From Symbiodinium kawagutii (lineage: Eukaryota > Sar > Dinophyceae > Suessiales > Symbiodiniaceae), in contig VSDK01022274.1 of NCBI GenBank assembly GCA_009767595.1, forward strand, positions 1 to 64,000: 64,000 nucleotides of DNA. Direction: 5' to 3'. The notes under the pieces were generated by a model that had not been told where the DNA came from, did not search any database, and saw nothing but the letters and a program-made list of their open reading frames with translations. Shown here one piece after another: positions 21,541-32,589 of this stretch. How positions within the stretch are numbered: the stretch's first letter is position 1; each line of letters begins with the position of its first letter. The position numbers and the translations under genes are program-made.

Positions 21541-22029
21541 TGCTTGTGAATGACCACCTCCCTCCCACCACCGGGTTGCTGTATAATTTGTGTTCCCGTG
21601 GAGTAGATAGTACCTGCCAGCAGTGGCCATCCACCTGTTGCATGTGAATGTAAGCATTGGTAATTGTATGTATTTGTGTTTCTTGTATCGAGCAAGGACT
21701 AACATATACATGAAAACATATAAAGTTGCTTCTTGTTTGTTCATGTGTTTTCGGTTAAATCAATGGCTAACATATCTACAGATATCTATTTGCCATTCTG
21801 ATTTACACATGTATGCATGTTGTTCAGCACCATCATAGTACATGTCTTTGTTGTTCAGACATAAACCGAATATTTTTACGCATTTTGTTTTATTTGAAGA
21901 TGTGTACAAATACGATTGTTCTCTATTGATTTACACTTGTTTTGCTTTAGATCCCAGATAATCAACATATCGCTTACCGACATTGGCTTTTGAAATCTTC
22001 GTTTGGCTCAGACATATGTATGAGCACGT

Positions 22030-22163
22030 TGAGCACCAGGATCACCTCGATCCTTTGCCCCAGACCTCAGATCAATGTGTCTCCAGGCTGCATTCTTCAA
22101 CGCCGCTCCTGAACCGCAGCCGAACCCAGGTCGGAGTGGGTGCCGTTGCCAGTTCTTGGCAGT
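22030..22163 (+). CDS. Candidate exon
   Basis: GC-rich block with an open frame DQCVSRLHSSTPLLNRSRTQ and an alternative frame CLQAAFFNAAPEPQPNPGRS. Frame not decided. Confidence 0.3.
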
Positions 22164-23135
22164 GGTAGGTTTTGGCGAATGATTTGTTATGAATGCTTGA
22201 TGGTTACTGATGCTTGATGTTATTCATCGTTAGTAGCCATGAATGGTCGATGTTCGATGGTTATCAATGCTTGATGGCTACAAATGCTCGACAATTTGGC
22301 GATATCGCCAACAAAAATGGTTTGCTAATTAGATATTAGGCGATAATCACCAACAACAATGGTTGGTGGTTCCTTAATGGTTCATCCAGGGTGGGTGTGC
22401 ATCCCCCGTTGGCAGCTGGTATCATTCACTATGGTCATCGGGGTGGATTCCACTAGCCTTCAAAGCTTTCAGCCGTGGACATATCCCAGTTACAACTCCG
22501 GTTGCACATTAAGTAAGGGTGCAGCCGTGGATGAATGGTTAATTCATGGTTGATCGATGGGTGATTAATGGTCAATTAATGGCTAATCAGTGTTGGTTGG
22601 CTAGTGGTACAGTGACGGCCATCGATCCAATTACGTACATGATACGGGGCCACTTGCCATTAAGCGGAAGTCTGCAAGTTTACAAGAGTTTGTCAATGTC
22701 TCATTGCTGGGTAGTGATTGCCATCAATATACATTAAGGTTCTGTCATTGGGGATCAGGATAAGGAACAACTAATGGCCATTCTCGGAGGATCAATGGTC
22801 AGTCAATAGCTCATCCATGGTTAACTGATATTTAATGATCACAATTCATGTCCATGATAGTTAACGGCTCACTTGAGAGTTAATGATGACAATTCATGTG
22901 CAGAGTCCATAGGTATTGTCATCATTAATTATCAGCCAATTGACTAACAGCCATTCTTAATAACCATGGTCATCCATTATCAGTTTGCCATCAATATTTG
23001 GTCTCTCGGGGATACCCGTTGACCAATACCCATTCTTGTTGAATTTGCAATCGCTCACAGTTCAGCGATGGTTTGTTGATACTTGACCACTGATATCCGT
23101 TCATGGGTAAAGTCCAAGGGGGCCACGATCAATTA

Positions 23136-23267
23136 TAATGGTAACCCAGGATTAATAAACCCCTGGTTGATTAATTGGGTGGGCACCTTTTTAATCGGAA
23201 ACCAAGGCTTCTGGGGGATACTCCCTATTAATCAACTAGGGGTTTATTCATCCTGGATCACCATTAA
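23136..23267 (+). mobile_element. Family F repeat
   Basis: TAATGGTAACCCAGGATTAA and TAAACCCCTGGTTGATTAAT at the left mirror ATTAATCAACTAGGGGTTTA and TCCTGGATCACCATTA at the right. Other copies at 50185, 53229 and 56040. Confidence 0.8.
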
Positions 23268-23612
23268 TGGCCATTATCAGTTGCACAATGGTTGATCAAT
23301 AGCTCATCAATGGTTCTTTGACGGTTACTCATGGCAAATATCCATCAACGGTTGACCGATGGGGAGCAACAATTCGTTAATGGCCATTTGCCAGTACTGG
23401 TAGGTTTGTTGCCATCAAATAGTTCATCAATGATTGATTGATTGTTGGAGATGGTCATTACTATTCTCCAGTGGATAAATCGTTTGCTATGCCAGCTAAC
23501 TAATGGCTGTTAACATTTGAGCTAGTTAGTGGGTAAAATGGACCCAGTCTGATCAGATAACCATTCATGAACTATCTGTCATGTACTAGAGCATGGCCAC
23601 TCAGTACGCTTC

Positions 23613-23683
<71 letters not shown>

Positions 23684-23685
23684 CG

Positions 23686-23737
<52 letters not shown>

Positions 23738-23764
23738 CGATGATGACGATGATGATGATGATGA
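23613..23764. repeat. (GAT)n microsatellite
   Basis: About 50 GAT triplets with a few GAC/GAG interruptions. Poly-Met, poly-Ser and poly-His frames here are artefacts of the repeat. Confidence 0.95.
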
Positions 23765-23911
23765 TATTGATATTTCACGTGTGGTCAGCTGATGGTTCCT
23801 GATGGCTTTTAGTATCCGCTCCACAGTGATTGAAGTGTGATGATGATCAGCGCTTGGCCAAGAGTAGTGTTCTGAGCTCACGGTTAATCTATGATTCATG
23901 CTTGGGCTTCA

Positions 23912-24026
23912 TACAAAGTGGGCCCCCAACCACTTATAAGTTGGGTTATAACCCCTATAACTGGTAGTTAACCCTAGTGAGACTAGTTATAAACCAACTT
24001 ATAAGTGGTTAACACCCGCTTTGTGT
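23912..24026 (+). mobile_element. Family D repeat
   Basis: TACAAAGTGGGCCCCCAACC, ACTTATAAGTTGGGTTATAA, CCCTATAACTGGTAGTTAAC and a decayed right end AACACCCGCTTTGTGTTA. Confidence 0.75.
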
Positions 24027-24359
24027 TAATGGTTAAACTAGAAAGATTGTAGTAATCGACTATTGGCCATCCCAGGCTGATTCATGGCTACTTGATAATT
24101 CCTAATCACCCAATAATGTCTATCAATGTTTTGGCGAAAGGAGATACCAGTTCCCTAATGGCCATTTTCCTAGAACTGATAGTCAGTTTTTAAATCATGA
24201 GGTGTTCATGGATGGTCCATGATGACCAATAATACCCATAATGGTCCCATTTGAGGGGAAAAGAAGTAGCTTAAGGGCCAATTACTGTCCATTAAAGGCT
24301 CATCAATGGTTATTGATGGTTCCTGATGGCCAAATTCTAGGGGATAGCAAATAATTACA

Positions 24360-24466
24360 CTCTGAGAAACTAACATAGCAATGGAAAATCCACCATTTCT
24401 CGGTGGTTTCCCAGGGTTTCACTAGAAAATATGGCTAACATTCATGGCCATGTTGGTTTACCAGAG
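24360..24466 (+). mobile_element. Family B repeat
   Basis: TACACTCTGAGAAACTAACA at the left, TTTCCCAGGGTTTCAC in the middle, TGTTGGTTTACCAGAGTGTA at the right. The donor GT of other copies is changed to GA here. Confidence 0.75.
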
Positions 24467-25230
24467 TGTAGTTGTCAGTCTTAATGTGTTTGTGTTGGCT
24501 GTACCTTGGAGTTCACCGCTGGTCACTTGACAATGGGTCGTTCAATGATCGCTGTTTATTCTCATAGTTGGTTCGGCTGTTGGTCAAAACCATTGTTTTC
24601 CTATAGTTTTGTTGGTTATTATCCCCCATTATTGGTTGGTTGATATTGACCCATAGCTATTCAGTTGGAAAGGTAACGGTTTACCAACGACCATGAAGTA
24701 TAGATTCCATGACATGATAGTTTATGCGTGGTGAATTGATGGCTGAAGTGGGCCCTGAATATCCAGCAATGATTACGCTATAGATGGCAACTTTGAATCA
24801 ATGTCCATTCCCGGTCGCCCGTACAGTGGTCAGCTAGTTCATTTCTCAAATAGCGGTTCTTCAACCAATAGTTGAGGGCGAATGAATGTCTGGGTTGGTG
24901 AATGGTGACTTTTTTCCTGGTTGACATGAGGGCAACTTCAGCCACTAGCTTATGGCCAAGTAAAGTGTACTTGATGGTTGGTGAATGGTGAGTTTTCTTG
25001 TGCTTGACATTAAGAATGATTCTTCATGGTTGTTGATCTCAGCGACCGCGCTGGCATTTTCTTGGAAATTTTTGGTCATCACACAGGACATTATACAGAT
25101 CTTCGCATGACTGACCATGCATGGGGCTGCGGCAAGCAAAATATTGCTATTGCAATCACGCCACGTCACAGGAAAAAAACATTGGGACAAATTTTGCAGA
25201 TCATTTGTGTAAAATTGATTGCCCAACTTG

Positions 25231-25324
25231 CAGGCTTCTCTAGCGGTGGCAGATTTGCAAAGCGCCTGCTTCACACAAAACGGCGTGGCTGGTTTCAAAG
25301 CCGGGCTGTTGAAGGCGCGCCTTA
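25231..25324 (+). CDS. Candidate exon
   Basis: After CCAACTTGCAG|G one frame reads LQASLAVADLQSACFTQNGV then AGFKAGLLKARLR. A longer frame (25026-25325) is also open but has weaker codon style. Confidence 0.35.
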
Positions 25325-25402
25325 GGTGAAGACTTTGAGGTGTGGAGAAGTTCGAGCTAGGGCCCCCCCCCCCAAAGACCTAACCTTCTGAACGCGGGGC
25401 CC

Positions 25403-25608
25403 TTGGACCTATCTCCAAACCCTTTTCGCGCAACCCTCGTTGGGCCGATGAACCTGGACAGCGCCGCGCTCCCTAGCACTTGCACACAGCAACTATTTGG
25501 GAAGAGTGGCCACAGCATGCTGCATGCACGCTGGGCAGGCAACCTTTGGCTCCTCGCCCCGCCATCAACTCCCATTTGGCTTCCATGGTCTTCATACGCG
25601 AGGTTTCA
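25403..25608 (+). CDS. Candidate exon
   Basis: GC-rich and open: MNLDSAALPSTCTQQLFGKS, HARWAGNLWLLAPPSTPIWL. It may end at TACGCGAG|GTTTCA (25608). No domain was recognised. Confidence 0.4.
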
Positions 25609-25821
25609 ACGGCCACCCTAACGAAGATAATGAAGGGAATGTTCTTCGTTTTTTTTCTGCATCGTTCATGGCTACTTGGGCACCACTGGCCGCCCACGGG
25701 GTGGCTGGCAAGTTGGTCGGTTGGTGGGTGAGTTGGCCGGTTGGTTCGGCTGGCAGATGGTTGTCCGTTGGTTCGTTGATGTTGGTTTTCGCATGCAATT
25801 CGCTTTGATTTTTTCATGCAG

Positions 25822-25897
25822 TCGCTTTCAACTCAAAGCATCGCGCAAAATGGACCTGCCGCGAGTGGCATGATTTTGACTCCACATCTTCAGCCCG
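25822..25897 (+). CDS. Short exon with strong splice sites
   Basis: Flanked by TTTTTTCATGCAG and the canonical donor GTGAGTTG. The frame reads SLSTQSIAQNGPAASGMILT and ends HLQP plus one base. At 76 bases it is too short for an ORF finder, but it is one of the best splice pairs in the window. Confidence 0.55.
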
Positions 25898-26741
25898 GTG
25901 AGTTGTGTGGGTCAAGGGGGGGAAATGTTGTTGGACCATGATTTTTTTGCATGTTTTTTTCTGCCAGCATCGTTTTTTGTTGAACACCTCATCGGTTGAA
26001 AATGCTTATCACATGGTAAATCAAATGCCATATTGCGTGATCATCACCAACCGCGCCCACTCGTATTAAAACAGGTTTCAAGACGAACAAATTTGGACGC
26101 ATTTTTTTGGCCGCGGCTTCAAATATCCACGGGTACTTTGCGCCTTTTGTTTGCACGTGCTATTGTTAAACGTTTTCAATTTGTTTGTGGATGGCATATC
26201 GTTCGGGCAATTTGTTGGTATTGGTTTTGTTTTCGATAATGTTCTTCCAGCATCACATCTTTGAGGTGTTAACTCCATGTACGTAGTAAGGACCCAGACA
26301 TTCATAGTTTATTTGTCGCTGGGTGGGAACGATTTCCACTCTTGGAAGGGATGAATTATCAAAAAAATGCAAGGTTCATCCGCTCACTATGGCGGTGGCG
26401 ACCAAGCACGGCGCATGACATGAGAAACACAAGGTTGTTGGAATATTTCCATTCAACAAACCATGGTCAGAATGCACTTGCTAATGGAGAACAATCATCA
26501 TCAACCATCGTTTGAGTTGTGATTGTCTGCGTGGCATACAGACACTGACTTAGGGTGATAATGTTTTAACATTCGCAATTGTTTTGATTTACCATGTACC
26601 GACTAAAACTGAATCTTTAGCAAAGGATCCATAAGCCACCAAATTGTAAAACCCATCGAAATGAAATAACGTGAGCGATCATGACCTTAAAGGTGGTACA
26701 CCCCAATGATACCCCCATGGGCCATGGTGAACCTCACGCAG

Positions 26742-26884
26742 CACTGCCACGAGGGGGACGCTGAAAGCCCTTTGGCCAGCTGGGTTGGCGCGCTCAGTGC
26801 GCAGGATGGGGAGCGCAAGAGGCCACTTGTGGCTTTGGCGGAACCAAAAAACCTACAAATTTCGATGGTAGATCCTGACCAGCA
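26742..26884 (+). CDS. Exon ending at a decayed family C repeat
   Basis: After CCTCACGCAG|C the frame reads HCHEGDAESPLASWVGALSA, then RKRPLVALAEPKNLQISMVD and ends DPDQ plus two bases. The following GTTGGTTGTATAAATG resembles the family C left end with its GT donor. Confidence 0.6.
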
Positions 26885-27068
26885 GTTGGTTGTATAAATG
26901 ATTTTTTTCCTAGTGTCCATTATTATCCCTAGTGTTCCAGATAGTTTCTGAAAAGGGGTTTGGACCCAAAAAATGAACCCCAAGTACATCCTCACAGGTT
27001 AATCGGAGTATTCGACACATGGTTGGTTGGTTGATAAATTTTGTTCATAGGGTTGGCTCAACCACTGG
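26885..27068 (+). mobile_element. Family C repeat, long decayed form
   Basis: GTTGGTTGTATAAATGATTT and TTTCCTAGTGTCCATTATTA match the left half; GTTCATAGGGTTGGCTCAAC matches the right. Between them lies GTTTGGACCCAA...CCCCAAGTACATC, a block shared with 16217. Confidence 0.5.
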
Positions 27069-27208
27069 AAAAATTGGGAGGGGGGTGGTTTATGGATTGA
27101 GATCTACCATTCAGAATGTTTTGTCATTGCCAATATCGGCCCAGAATGGTTATTAAATGTGGATGTTTGGTTGTTTTGGAAACCCGTTTCAATTTCTCTC
27201 ATGTTCGG

Positions 27209-27258
27209 AGTGGTTGTTTGATTGCCTGATATGTTTTCAAGGTGTTAAAACCACCAAT
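27209..27258 (+). mobile_element. Family C deletion derivative
   Basis: AGTGGTTGTTTGATTGCCTG directly followed by TTTTCAAGGTGTTAAAACCA, so the middle of the element is missing. Confidence 0.4.
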
Positions 27259-27844
27259 GATTGAATCGCCCAAACATTGAGTGATACCATGGCAAAGTTT
27301 CAGCATCGGAACAAAAGATCATGTGGAATTTTGATGATTTACTCCATGTACCACCCATTGGTAAACATTAGCCTAGGCATTTTCAAGCAGGTTTTTGCGG
27401 TCTCAAATAATTATACGAGTTTCGACATGTCGAAGCACTTGATCTTTCACAGTTGATCAGCTACAAAAGACAGCTGATGGTTCATTGTACTACAGGGTTT
27501 TCATAAATTATGGTGAAATGTGTTTTTTTAATTTGGTCATTTATAGTCAATATGGTCAATATGGTTAATATGGCCAATGATGATGGTTACTAATAGTGGC
27601 TTATTGTGGTCAAGCAATTTCATAGTAACCAATTTTTTTTTTTACATTGATTTTGAAATTTTACTCGAGTTATGCATTGATTTATCCCAGCCTCAGACCG
27701 GATTTGCGACCTCATATAAGCTGAATCGCTGGGTGCCCCCCGCCAACTGTCAATCTCGCCATGGATACCTACATTTCGTAGGTAAGTCATCAGCAGATAA
27801 CCCATTTGTGTGGCATTGTTGACATTTCCTCGCATATAGATTTC

Positions 27845-28176
27845 GGTCGTGTGTGCAAAACGCCGCCATGGAGTGCGAGAGGAAACCACGGTCATCTGCA
27901 AGGGGCACATGCCCAATCTCTCACTCCTGGAAGCTGGCTCGTGACAACGTGCATTGGGACATAATTGTGAGGACAAGTTTTGCGTTATATTGGGCCGGCT
28001 TATTTGAAGGCTCGAGACTACATTCTCCGGCTTTGTCAAAAGTCCCGCCGAGGAAATGCAGTAACACTGCTTGTAAGTATCTTCCTTCTGATGATGTGGA
28101 TTGGGAGGCGGGTGACCAAGAAGTGGAGAAGGAAAAGGAGGCGGAGGTGGAGGTGGAGGCGGCGAAGGACGTGGAG
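27845..28176 (+). CDS. One or two exons ending at a family A repeat
   Basis: Downstream part: CKYLPSDDVDWEAGDQEVEK then a run of Glu, Lys, Val and Ala to GGACGTGGAG. The next base starts the family A repeat GTGTTTCTCAAAATAGG, giving a GT donor. The upstream part (27845-27945) reads EETTVICKGHMPNLSLLEAG in another frame after CGCATATAG|A. An internal GTAAGTATC at 28074 looks like a donor but no fitting acceptor follows. Frames therefore remain partly open. A 139-codon minus frame covers the same DNA but has a less coding-like composition. Confidence 0.45.
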
Positions 28177-28276
28177 GTGTTTCTCAAAATAGGGGTGCCC
28201 CCCCAAATCGCCTTGTATTTTAGCATTTATTGTTGCAAACTAGGCATTTTTTGGGGTTCCCTATTTTAAGACACCC
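28177..28276 (+). mobile_element. Family A repeat at an exon end
   Basis: GTGTTTCTCAAAATAGGGGT at the left and TTGGGGTTCCCTATTTTAAG with ACACC at the right. The left end coincides with the end of the acidic exon. Confidence 0.8.
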
Positions 28277-28372
28277 CAAAAAAATGTGAATGTAATGCTG
28301 ATTCATGCTTACTTTCTCCGTCCAGTCTGTAGCTTATCACCCTGGTTCATATGGTTCACACTTCATTGATTT

Positions 28373-28476
28373 GGGTGTCTCTCAAGTCATAGGGGTACCC
28401 CTAAATCATCCATTTTTATGGTCATTTATAACAATAAACTAGCCATTTTTGGGGTCCCCCATGTTGAGAAACCATC
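28373..28476 (+). mobile_element. Family A repeat
   Basis: GGTGTCTCTCAAGTCATAGG at the left, AATCATCCATTTTTATGG in the core, CCCCCATGTTGAGAAACCAT at the right. ATTTG precedes the left end and follows the right end. Confidence 0.75.
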
Positions 28477-28496
28477 ATTTGCATGGCAATTTGACC

Positions 28497-28574
28497 GGGA
28501 AGTCCAGAATCACCTCGTTCTCGAAGAGGCGCATCAACAATGGTGCGCTTTCCATTGGCACCAGGAGGTACAAG
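28497..28574 (+). CDS. Candidate exon ending at a family D repeat
   Basis: One frame reads KSRITSFSKRRINNGALSIG, then TRRYK to GTACAAG, followed by GTGGGCCCCC of family D as donor. The other frames are also partly open. Confidence 0.4.
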
Positions 28575-28694
28575 GTGGGCCCCCCTGGTTATAAGTTGAT
28601 TAATAAGCCATTTAACTGTAGTTGTATCTTCCATAACTGGTAGTTACCCTAGTTATAAGCCAACTTAGCTAACTAAGGGGGCCCACCTTGTAAC
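28575..28694 (+). mobile_element. Family D repeat at an exon end
   Basis: GTGGGCCCCCCTGGTTATAA at the left and AAGGGGGCCCACCTTGTAAC at the right, with the internal AACTGGTAGTTACCCTAGTT common to the family. Confidence 0.8.
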
Positions 28695-28807
28695 AACCTG
28701 GTCCATAGATAGCGATGACCAAAAATCATTTGGGAATATGCCAGGGATCCCGCTGCACCTTCTCTTCATCTGAGGGTCACCAGCTATCGAAAATTGGGCC
28801 CGGGGGT

Positions 28808-28874
28808 AATCGATTTGGGATACGAGGGGCATTTCTAACAGGCTCACTGTAAGGAATAAGCATTAAGCAACTAA
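28808..28874 (+). repeat. Dispersed 60-bp repeat
   Basis: TGGGATACGAGGGGCATTTC, AACAGGCTCACTGTAAGGAA and AAGCAACTAAATGGA match 8958-9016 in the same order. Confidence 0.65.
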
Positions 28875-29555
28875 ATGGAGGTGTCTCAAGCCAATTTGGG
28901 AACTCCAAAAGTTATGGTTGTTTTTTCTTTAAATGATTTAAAATTTCATAAATGGAAAAAAACCAGCTATAAAGAACCTACCATTTACGGGATCTTGATT
29001 AGTGGCACAAGGGTTTTGACCCCCAACCTTGTGGAGGGTTTATCGAGTGTCTCACCCAAACTCTGGTGCCTTATTGCATCCATTCATCACCAACAGCCCA
29101 ACAGCGAGCTTGGTTTTCCGAATCTGATTAGAAGTGTCGAAAAAACATGATATATCAAACCATGTCAAACATTAAGCCATTCAAACCAAATTTTCATCCA
29201 GCATATTGTATCCTCATTGGACCTCGCAGATCGATGGCTTGCCTACCGCAATGTTTGCTGGGGAAGAACAGCAACCACCAAGTCAGTGTTTTCTCTTTTG
29301 ATGGTGGTTTAAACGAAGACAATGATTTCTCGGAGAAAAATGAATCATGATCTCCAAGAAATTGTCAGCAAACCCTCATCAACCACGATTGGTACAGTTT
29401 CCCATCCAAACCACTCATGGCTGACAATGTACCATTGATGATGGAAATAACCATTATCAACCATGTACATGGTACTTTTTTCAGCAATCAAACCATGACT
29501 AGTACCATTCATGATGGCGTCCCCTTCAAAAAAGTCATAATTTGGCTGTTGCGAG

Positions 29556-29671
29556 GCCAACCTTGGTGGCTCGCAGAGCTGCTTGGCGAAGGAAGCGACG
29601 ACGATGGAAGTTCCGGGCGACCGATGGTATCCCCACGGCTGGGAATTCGGTGGCTCTATGAGGGGGGTTTT
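29556..29671 (+). CDS. Exon of unknown gene
   Basis: After TGTTGCGAG|G and before the donor GTAAGG. One frame reads ANLGGSQSCLAKEATTMEVP then GDRWYPHGWEFGGSM; the other open frame reads LAELLGEGSDDDGSSGRPMV. Both are protein-like; the first has the more even GC third positions. Confidence 0.45.
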
Positions 29672-29699
29672 GTAAGGAACTCCTAGGGAAATCATGGGG

Positions 29700-31070
29700 A
29701 AAACCTAGGGAAACCACAGGGAAACGATAGGGAAACCATGGGGATACTACTTGATTTTCTTTGTTGAACCATTGGTTTTATAGGTGGTCTATTGGGTTCA
29801 GTAGGGTGTCGGAGGGTTTGATAAGGGTGAATAATAAATAAACATAGGTCAGAATAGTAAGCAACTATAAGGGTTATAAACGTTAAGAATTGTTGATAGC
29901 AAAGAATTTATAACCCAAGCTGGGTGGCACTAGTCAATTTGGATGTATTGCAAGGCGGGACCTGAAATGGTTCGCACAGTTGGTTTATAAATTTTATAAC
30001 TAGGGCAACTACCACTTATGGTCGATAAATGTATGGTCAAATGGCGAATCTTGACCAACTCTTAATTTGAGAGGCCTGCCATTTAAGCACGGTTGCAAGG
30101 GTTATATCACATTGAAAGATATGGTCATACCATGGCCCCTGGATAAAAGGCCGGTCCCTGATCATGGCGGCTTGTCCATGGCGCTCGACATGTTCCCTGC
30201 CCCGAAAAGGAGGATCATGACATGGGACCACCATGGCTACACCCCCGTGGCTATGGCTAAGATGGGTGAGCCACTCTGTCATCATTCGGTTTTTAGTGTC
30301 AATTGACTGGGTTGATTACAGCTATGAACTTAGCTTTTTAGTTTTTTTGAGATATGATTGATTTACCTATAGGCACTAAAAGTTGGACTTTTAGCAAGGG
30401 ATTTGACAGCCCTCAAGTTACGTATTTCCAGGCAACATTTTCCAGTAATTTCCATCGCAATTTTGCACACCATGCGTGGTTTGCCCAAAATGGATGGATG
30501 TGGCTACCAAGGTAATCCGTTACGAGTTCGTTTTGCCCCGACACCAACCTGTGGGCACAGGAAATCACCAGTTTTTGTCGAAGTAGGAGTTGGATCTATC
30601 CCAACAGAATGGTTCTTGCCATCATTACGCATTGCATTTCATTATCACTACATGAATGGATAGGAAATAAAATCAAAATATACACCATCGTTGCGACAAT
30701 AATCATCATTAAATCATTACCCTCATAAACATTGTTGGTGAATCATGATGAAAGAATGACTTCCATGTTGTTACTTGGATGTGCAGCTGGGTATATCGAT
30801 ATAGCCATGACAAATAGCCTAGGATGGTGGGTTTGTATCCCTAAAAACATGGTTACGATCCAGTAACAGTAGTGGATGCTTCCCTCCAAGTAGTTACCAG
30901 CTACTGCTTACTAAATTGATGATCATCCAACTATTTAACTTACTACCCAATTATTTAACTTTCATCCAAGTAGTTATCAACCGTTTACTACCCGTTAATT
31001 CACCATTTCACCACTTACTACTTAGCCACCAGCTGGTTCAACCATAGTAGCCATAGTAAGCCACCAGTTA
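29700..31070. other. Gene-poor stretch
   Basis: Weak, conflicting open frames on both strands at 30067-30306. Holds GGGAAACC repeats (29677-29745), a family H copy (30327-30402) and family G (30772-30892). Confidence 0.4.
30772..30892 (+). mobile_element. Family G repeat
   Basis: TACTTGGATGTGCAGCTGGG at the left, CCTCCAAGTA at the right. Confidence 0.6.
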
Positions 31071-31074
31071 CAAG

Positions 31075-31195
31075 TTGCGGGCCTGGCACATCCACGTCAC
31101 AGACGCACTTTCCCAGGTCCCAAGTCCCTACGCGAACAGATCTCGCAGTGGGGGGCCACAGTGGTGACCGTCGATCCTCAGCTCATCATGCAGTG
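31075..31195 (+). CDS. Exon of unknown gene, donor GTAGGT
   Basis: The frame reads AGLAHPRHRRTFPGPKSLRE, then QISQWGATVVTVDPQLIMQ. The exon ends at CAGTG|GTAGGTGTAGGGG, where a decayed family A left end begins (31197-31362). It was missed as an ORF because it has no start codon. Confidence 0.5.
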
Positions 31196-31196
31196 G

Positions 31197-31362
31197 TAGG
31201 TGTAGGGGACCCCCCATATCATCGTTGCTTAAGCATTCGTAGTCAGAAACCGATATCCCAAATCCTTCACTATCAATTATCTATAGTAACCATACTATGA
31301 ATCCATCTATAGTAATAAACTGTCCATAACTTTGGGGTTCCCAATTTTGAGAAACACCCATG
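31197..31362 (+). mobile_element. Family A repeat, interrupted
   Basis: AGGGGACCCCCCATATCATC at the left and TGGGGTTCCCAATTTTGAGA with AACACCC at the right, with about 70 extra bases between. Confidence 0.45.
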
Positions 31363-31611
31363 TCAATAGTTGTTTTATGTTTATTTTTCTTCAACCCTAG
31401 ATTAAAAGGGATGTGCAACGATGTCGATTGAAAATTGATTGTTTGTTTGACCATTCGGCTGCATGTGTTCTCCGTGGAGACTTTCACCCATTGGTGTGGT
31501 TGATTGGTGTTGACCTACAGCCATTTGTGTTTGAACATGCTATTGACATTGATCATTGTTGATGATTCCCTGGCGATATGTTGTTTTTATTCAACCATCA
31601 CTTACCAATAT

Positions 31612-31712
31612 GGGTGTTTCTCAAAATAGGGGTACCCCCAAATCATCCAATATTAGCCATTTATAGTAATAAACCAGCCATTTTGTGGATCCTCTATTGT
31701 GAGAAACCACCA
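31612..31712 (+). mobile_element. Family A repeat, near-consensus
   Basis: GGGTGTTTCTCAAAATAGGG, TACCCCCAAATCATCCAATA, GCCATTTATAGTAATAAACC and TGTGAGAAACCACCA. One of the least decayed copies. Confidence 0.85.
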
Positions 31713-32267
31713 ATTGTTCAGTTGTTCCTCCAGAGTGTGCCCGCCAAGTGTTCGGGTTTATCGATATCAGGGATTGTTTGCTGATAGTCATCAGCCATTA
31801 TAGCATTAGTTGCTGATTGTCAATCAACCGTGGTTTGAGACACTTGATCTCAACAAAAAATCGAACATACATAGGAAGCAACCATTGATAAAGCTGACCC
31901 TGGATTATATGACTAATCAATCCATATTCAAATGCTATTCATATCTTTAATGCAATCAGATCATCAAAGATCAGCTGTTGAACAAACCACTGATCAACCA
32001 CTAAGCAATCTAAATCTAACAGTCCACCAACCATCAATCGACCACCGAAAGTCAATCAACCATTTCAAACCATCATCAAGCACTAGAAACCATCGAAAAT
32101 TAGGAGGACCATTAGAAACAAAATCGAAAATATGTATTGGTCGATAACTGCCCCATTGATTAATCAACATCTTCAACAACACCCTTCAACACATTCAATC
32201 AACCCTTCATGAATCACCCCTTCAACCATTGATTAATCAACAACCCTAACGTTTAAAGCCATGCCAG

Positions 32268-32382
32268 GGGTCGATCACAACGCACAGCCGGTTCTCTCAA
32301 GGCCGGAGTTGCCACCGCGCTGGCGACAGCCTGTGGATCGGAGCCGCGGTGCCGGGCTAAGGGGGTCCGTGGTGGCGTGAAG
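32268..32382 (+). CDS. Exon of unknown gene
   Basis: After GCCATGCCAG|G the frame reads VDHNAQPVLSRPELPPRWRQ then PVDRSRGAGLRGSVVA and TGA. Arg/Pro-rich, very GC-rich against its flanks. A family D donor follows at 32417. Confidence 0.45.
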
Positions 32383-32410
32383 GCATGGGTGATGGATGGT
32401 TGAGAGATGC

Positions 32411-32584
32411 TTCAAGGTGGGCCCCCAACCACTTGTAAAATTGGTTCATAAATAACTCAACTAGGGTTAACTGGCAGTAATCTTGATACAAGGTGGGGCC
32501 AACCACTTAGAGCTGTTGGTTTATAACTAACTTAACTAGGGTGATTTCTACCAGTTATAGGGGTTTGTAACTCAACTGGCTGAA
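32411..32584 (+). mobile_element. Family D repeat, double left end
   Basis: TTCAAGGTGGGCCCCCAACC at 32411 and TACAAGGTGGGGCCAACCAC at about 32488; the right end is lost. Confidence 0.65.
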
Positions 32585-32589
32585 TCTTG

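Larger units (their letters stand above)
22170..25020. other. Gene-free tract with repeats and a (GAT)n array
   Basis: GT-rich low-complexity DNA (TTGATGGTTA-type) to about 23500, then family F (23136), (GAT)n (23613), family D (23912), family B (24360) and a family E fragment (24585-24660). No exon was seen. Confidence 0.6.

Noticed and set aside
23572..23899. Long poly-His, poly-Ser and poly-Met open frames
   Set aside because: They only translate the (GAT)n array; the flanking residues do not look like protein.
24945..25298. 117-codon minus-strand frame
   Set aside because: The plus strand has an acceptor and a better frame at 25231; the minus frame has no splice support.
27620..28039. 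139-codon minus-strand open frame
   Set aside because: Composition is irregular and it crosses an oligo-T run; plus-strand splice motifs fit better. Not excluded entirely.
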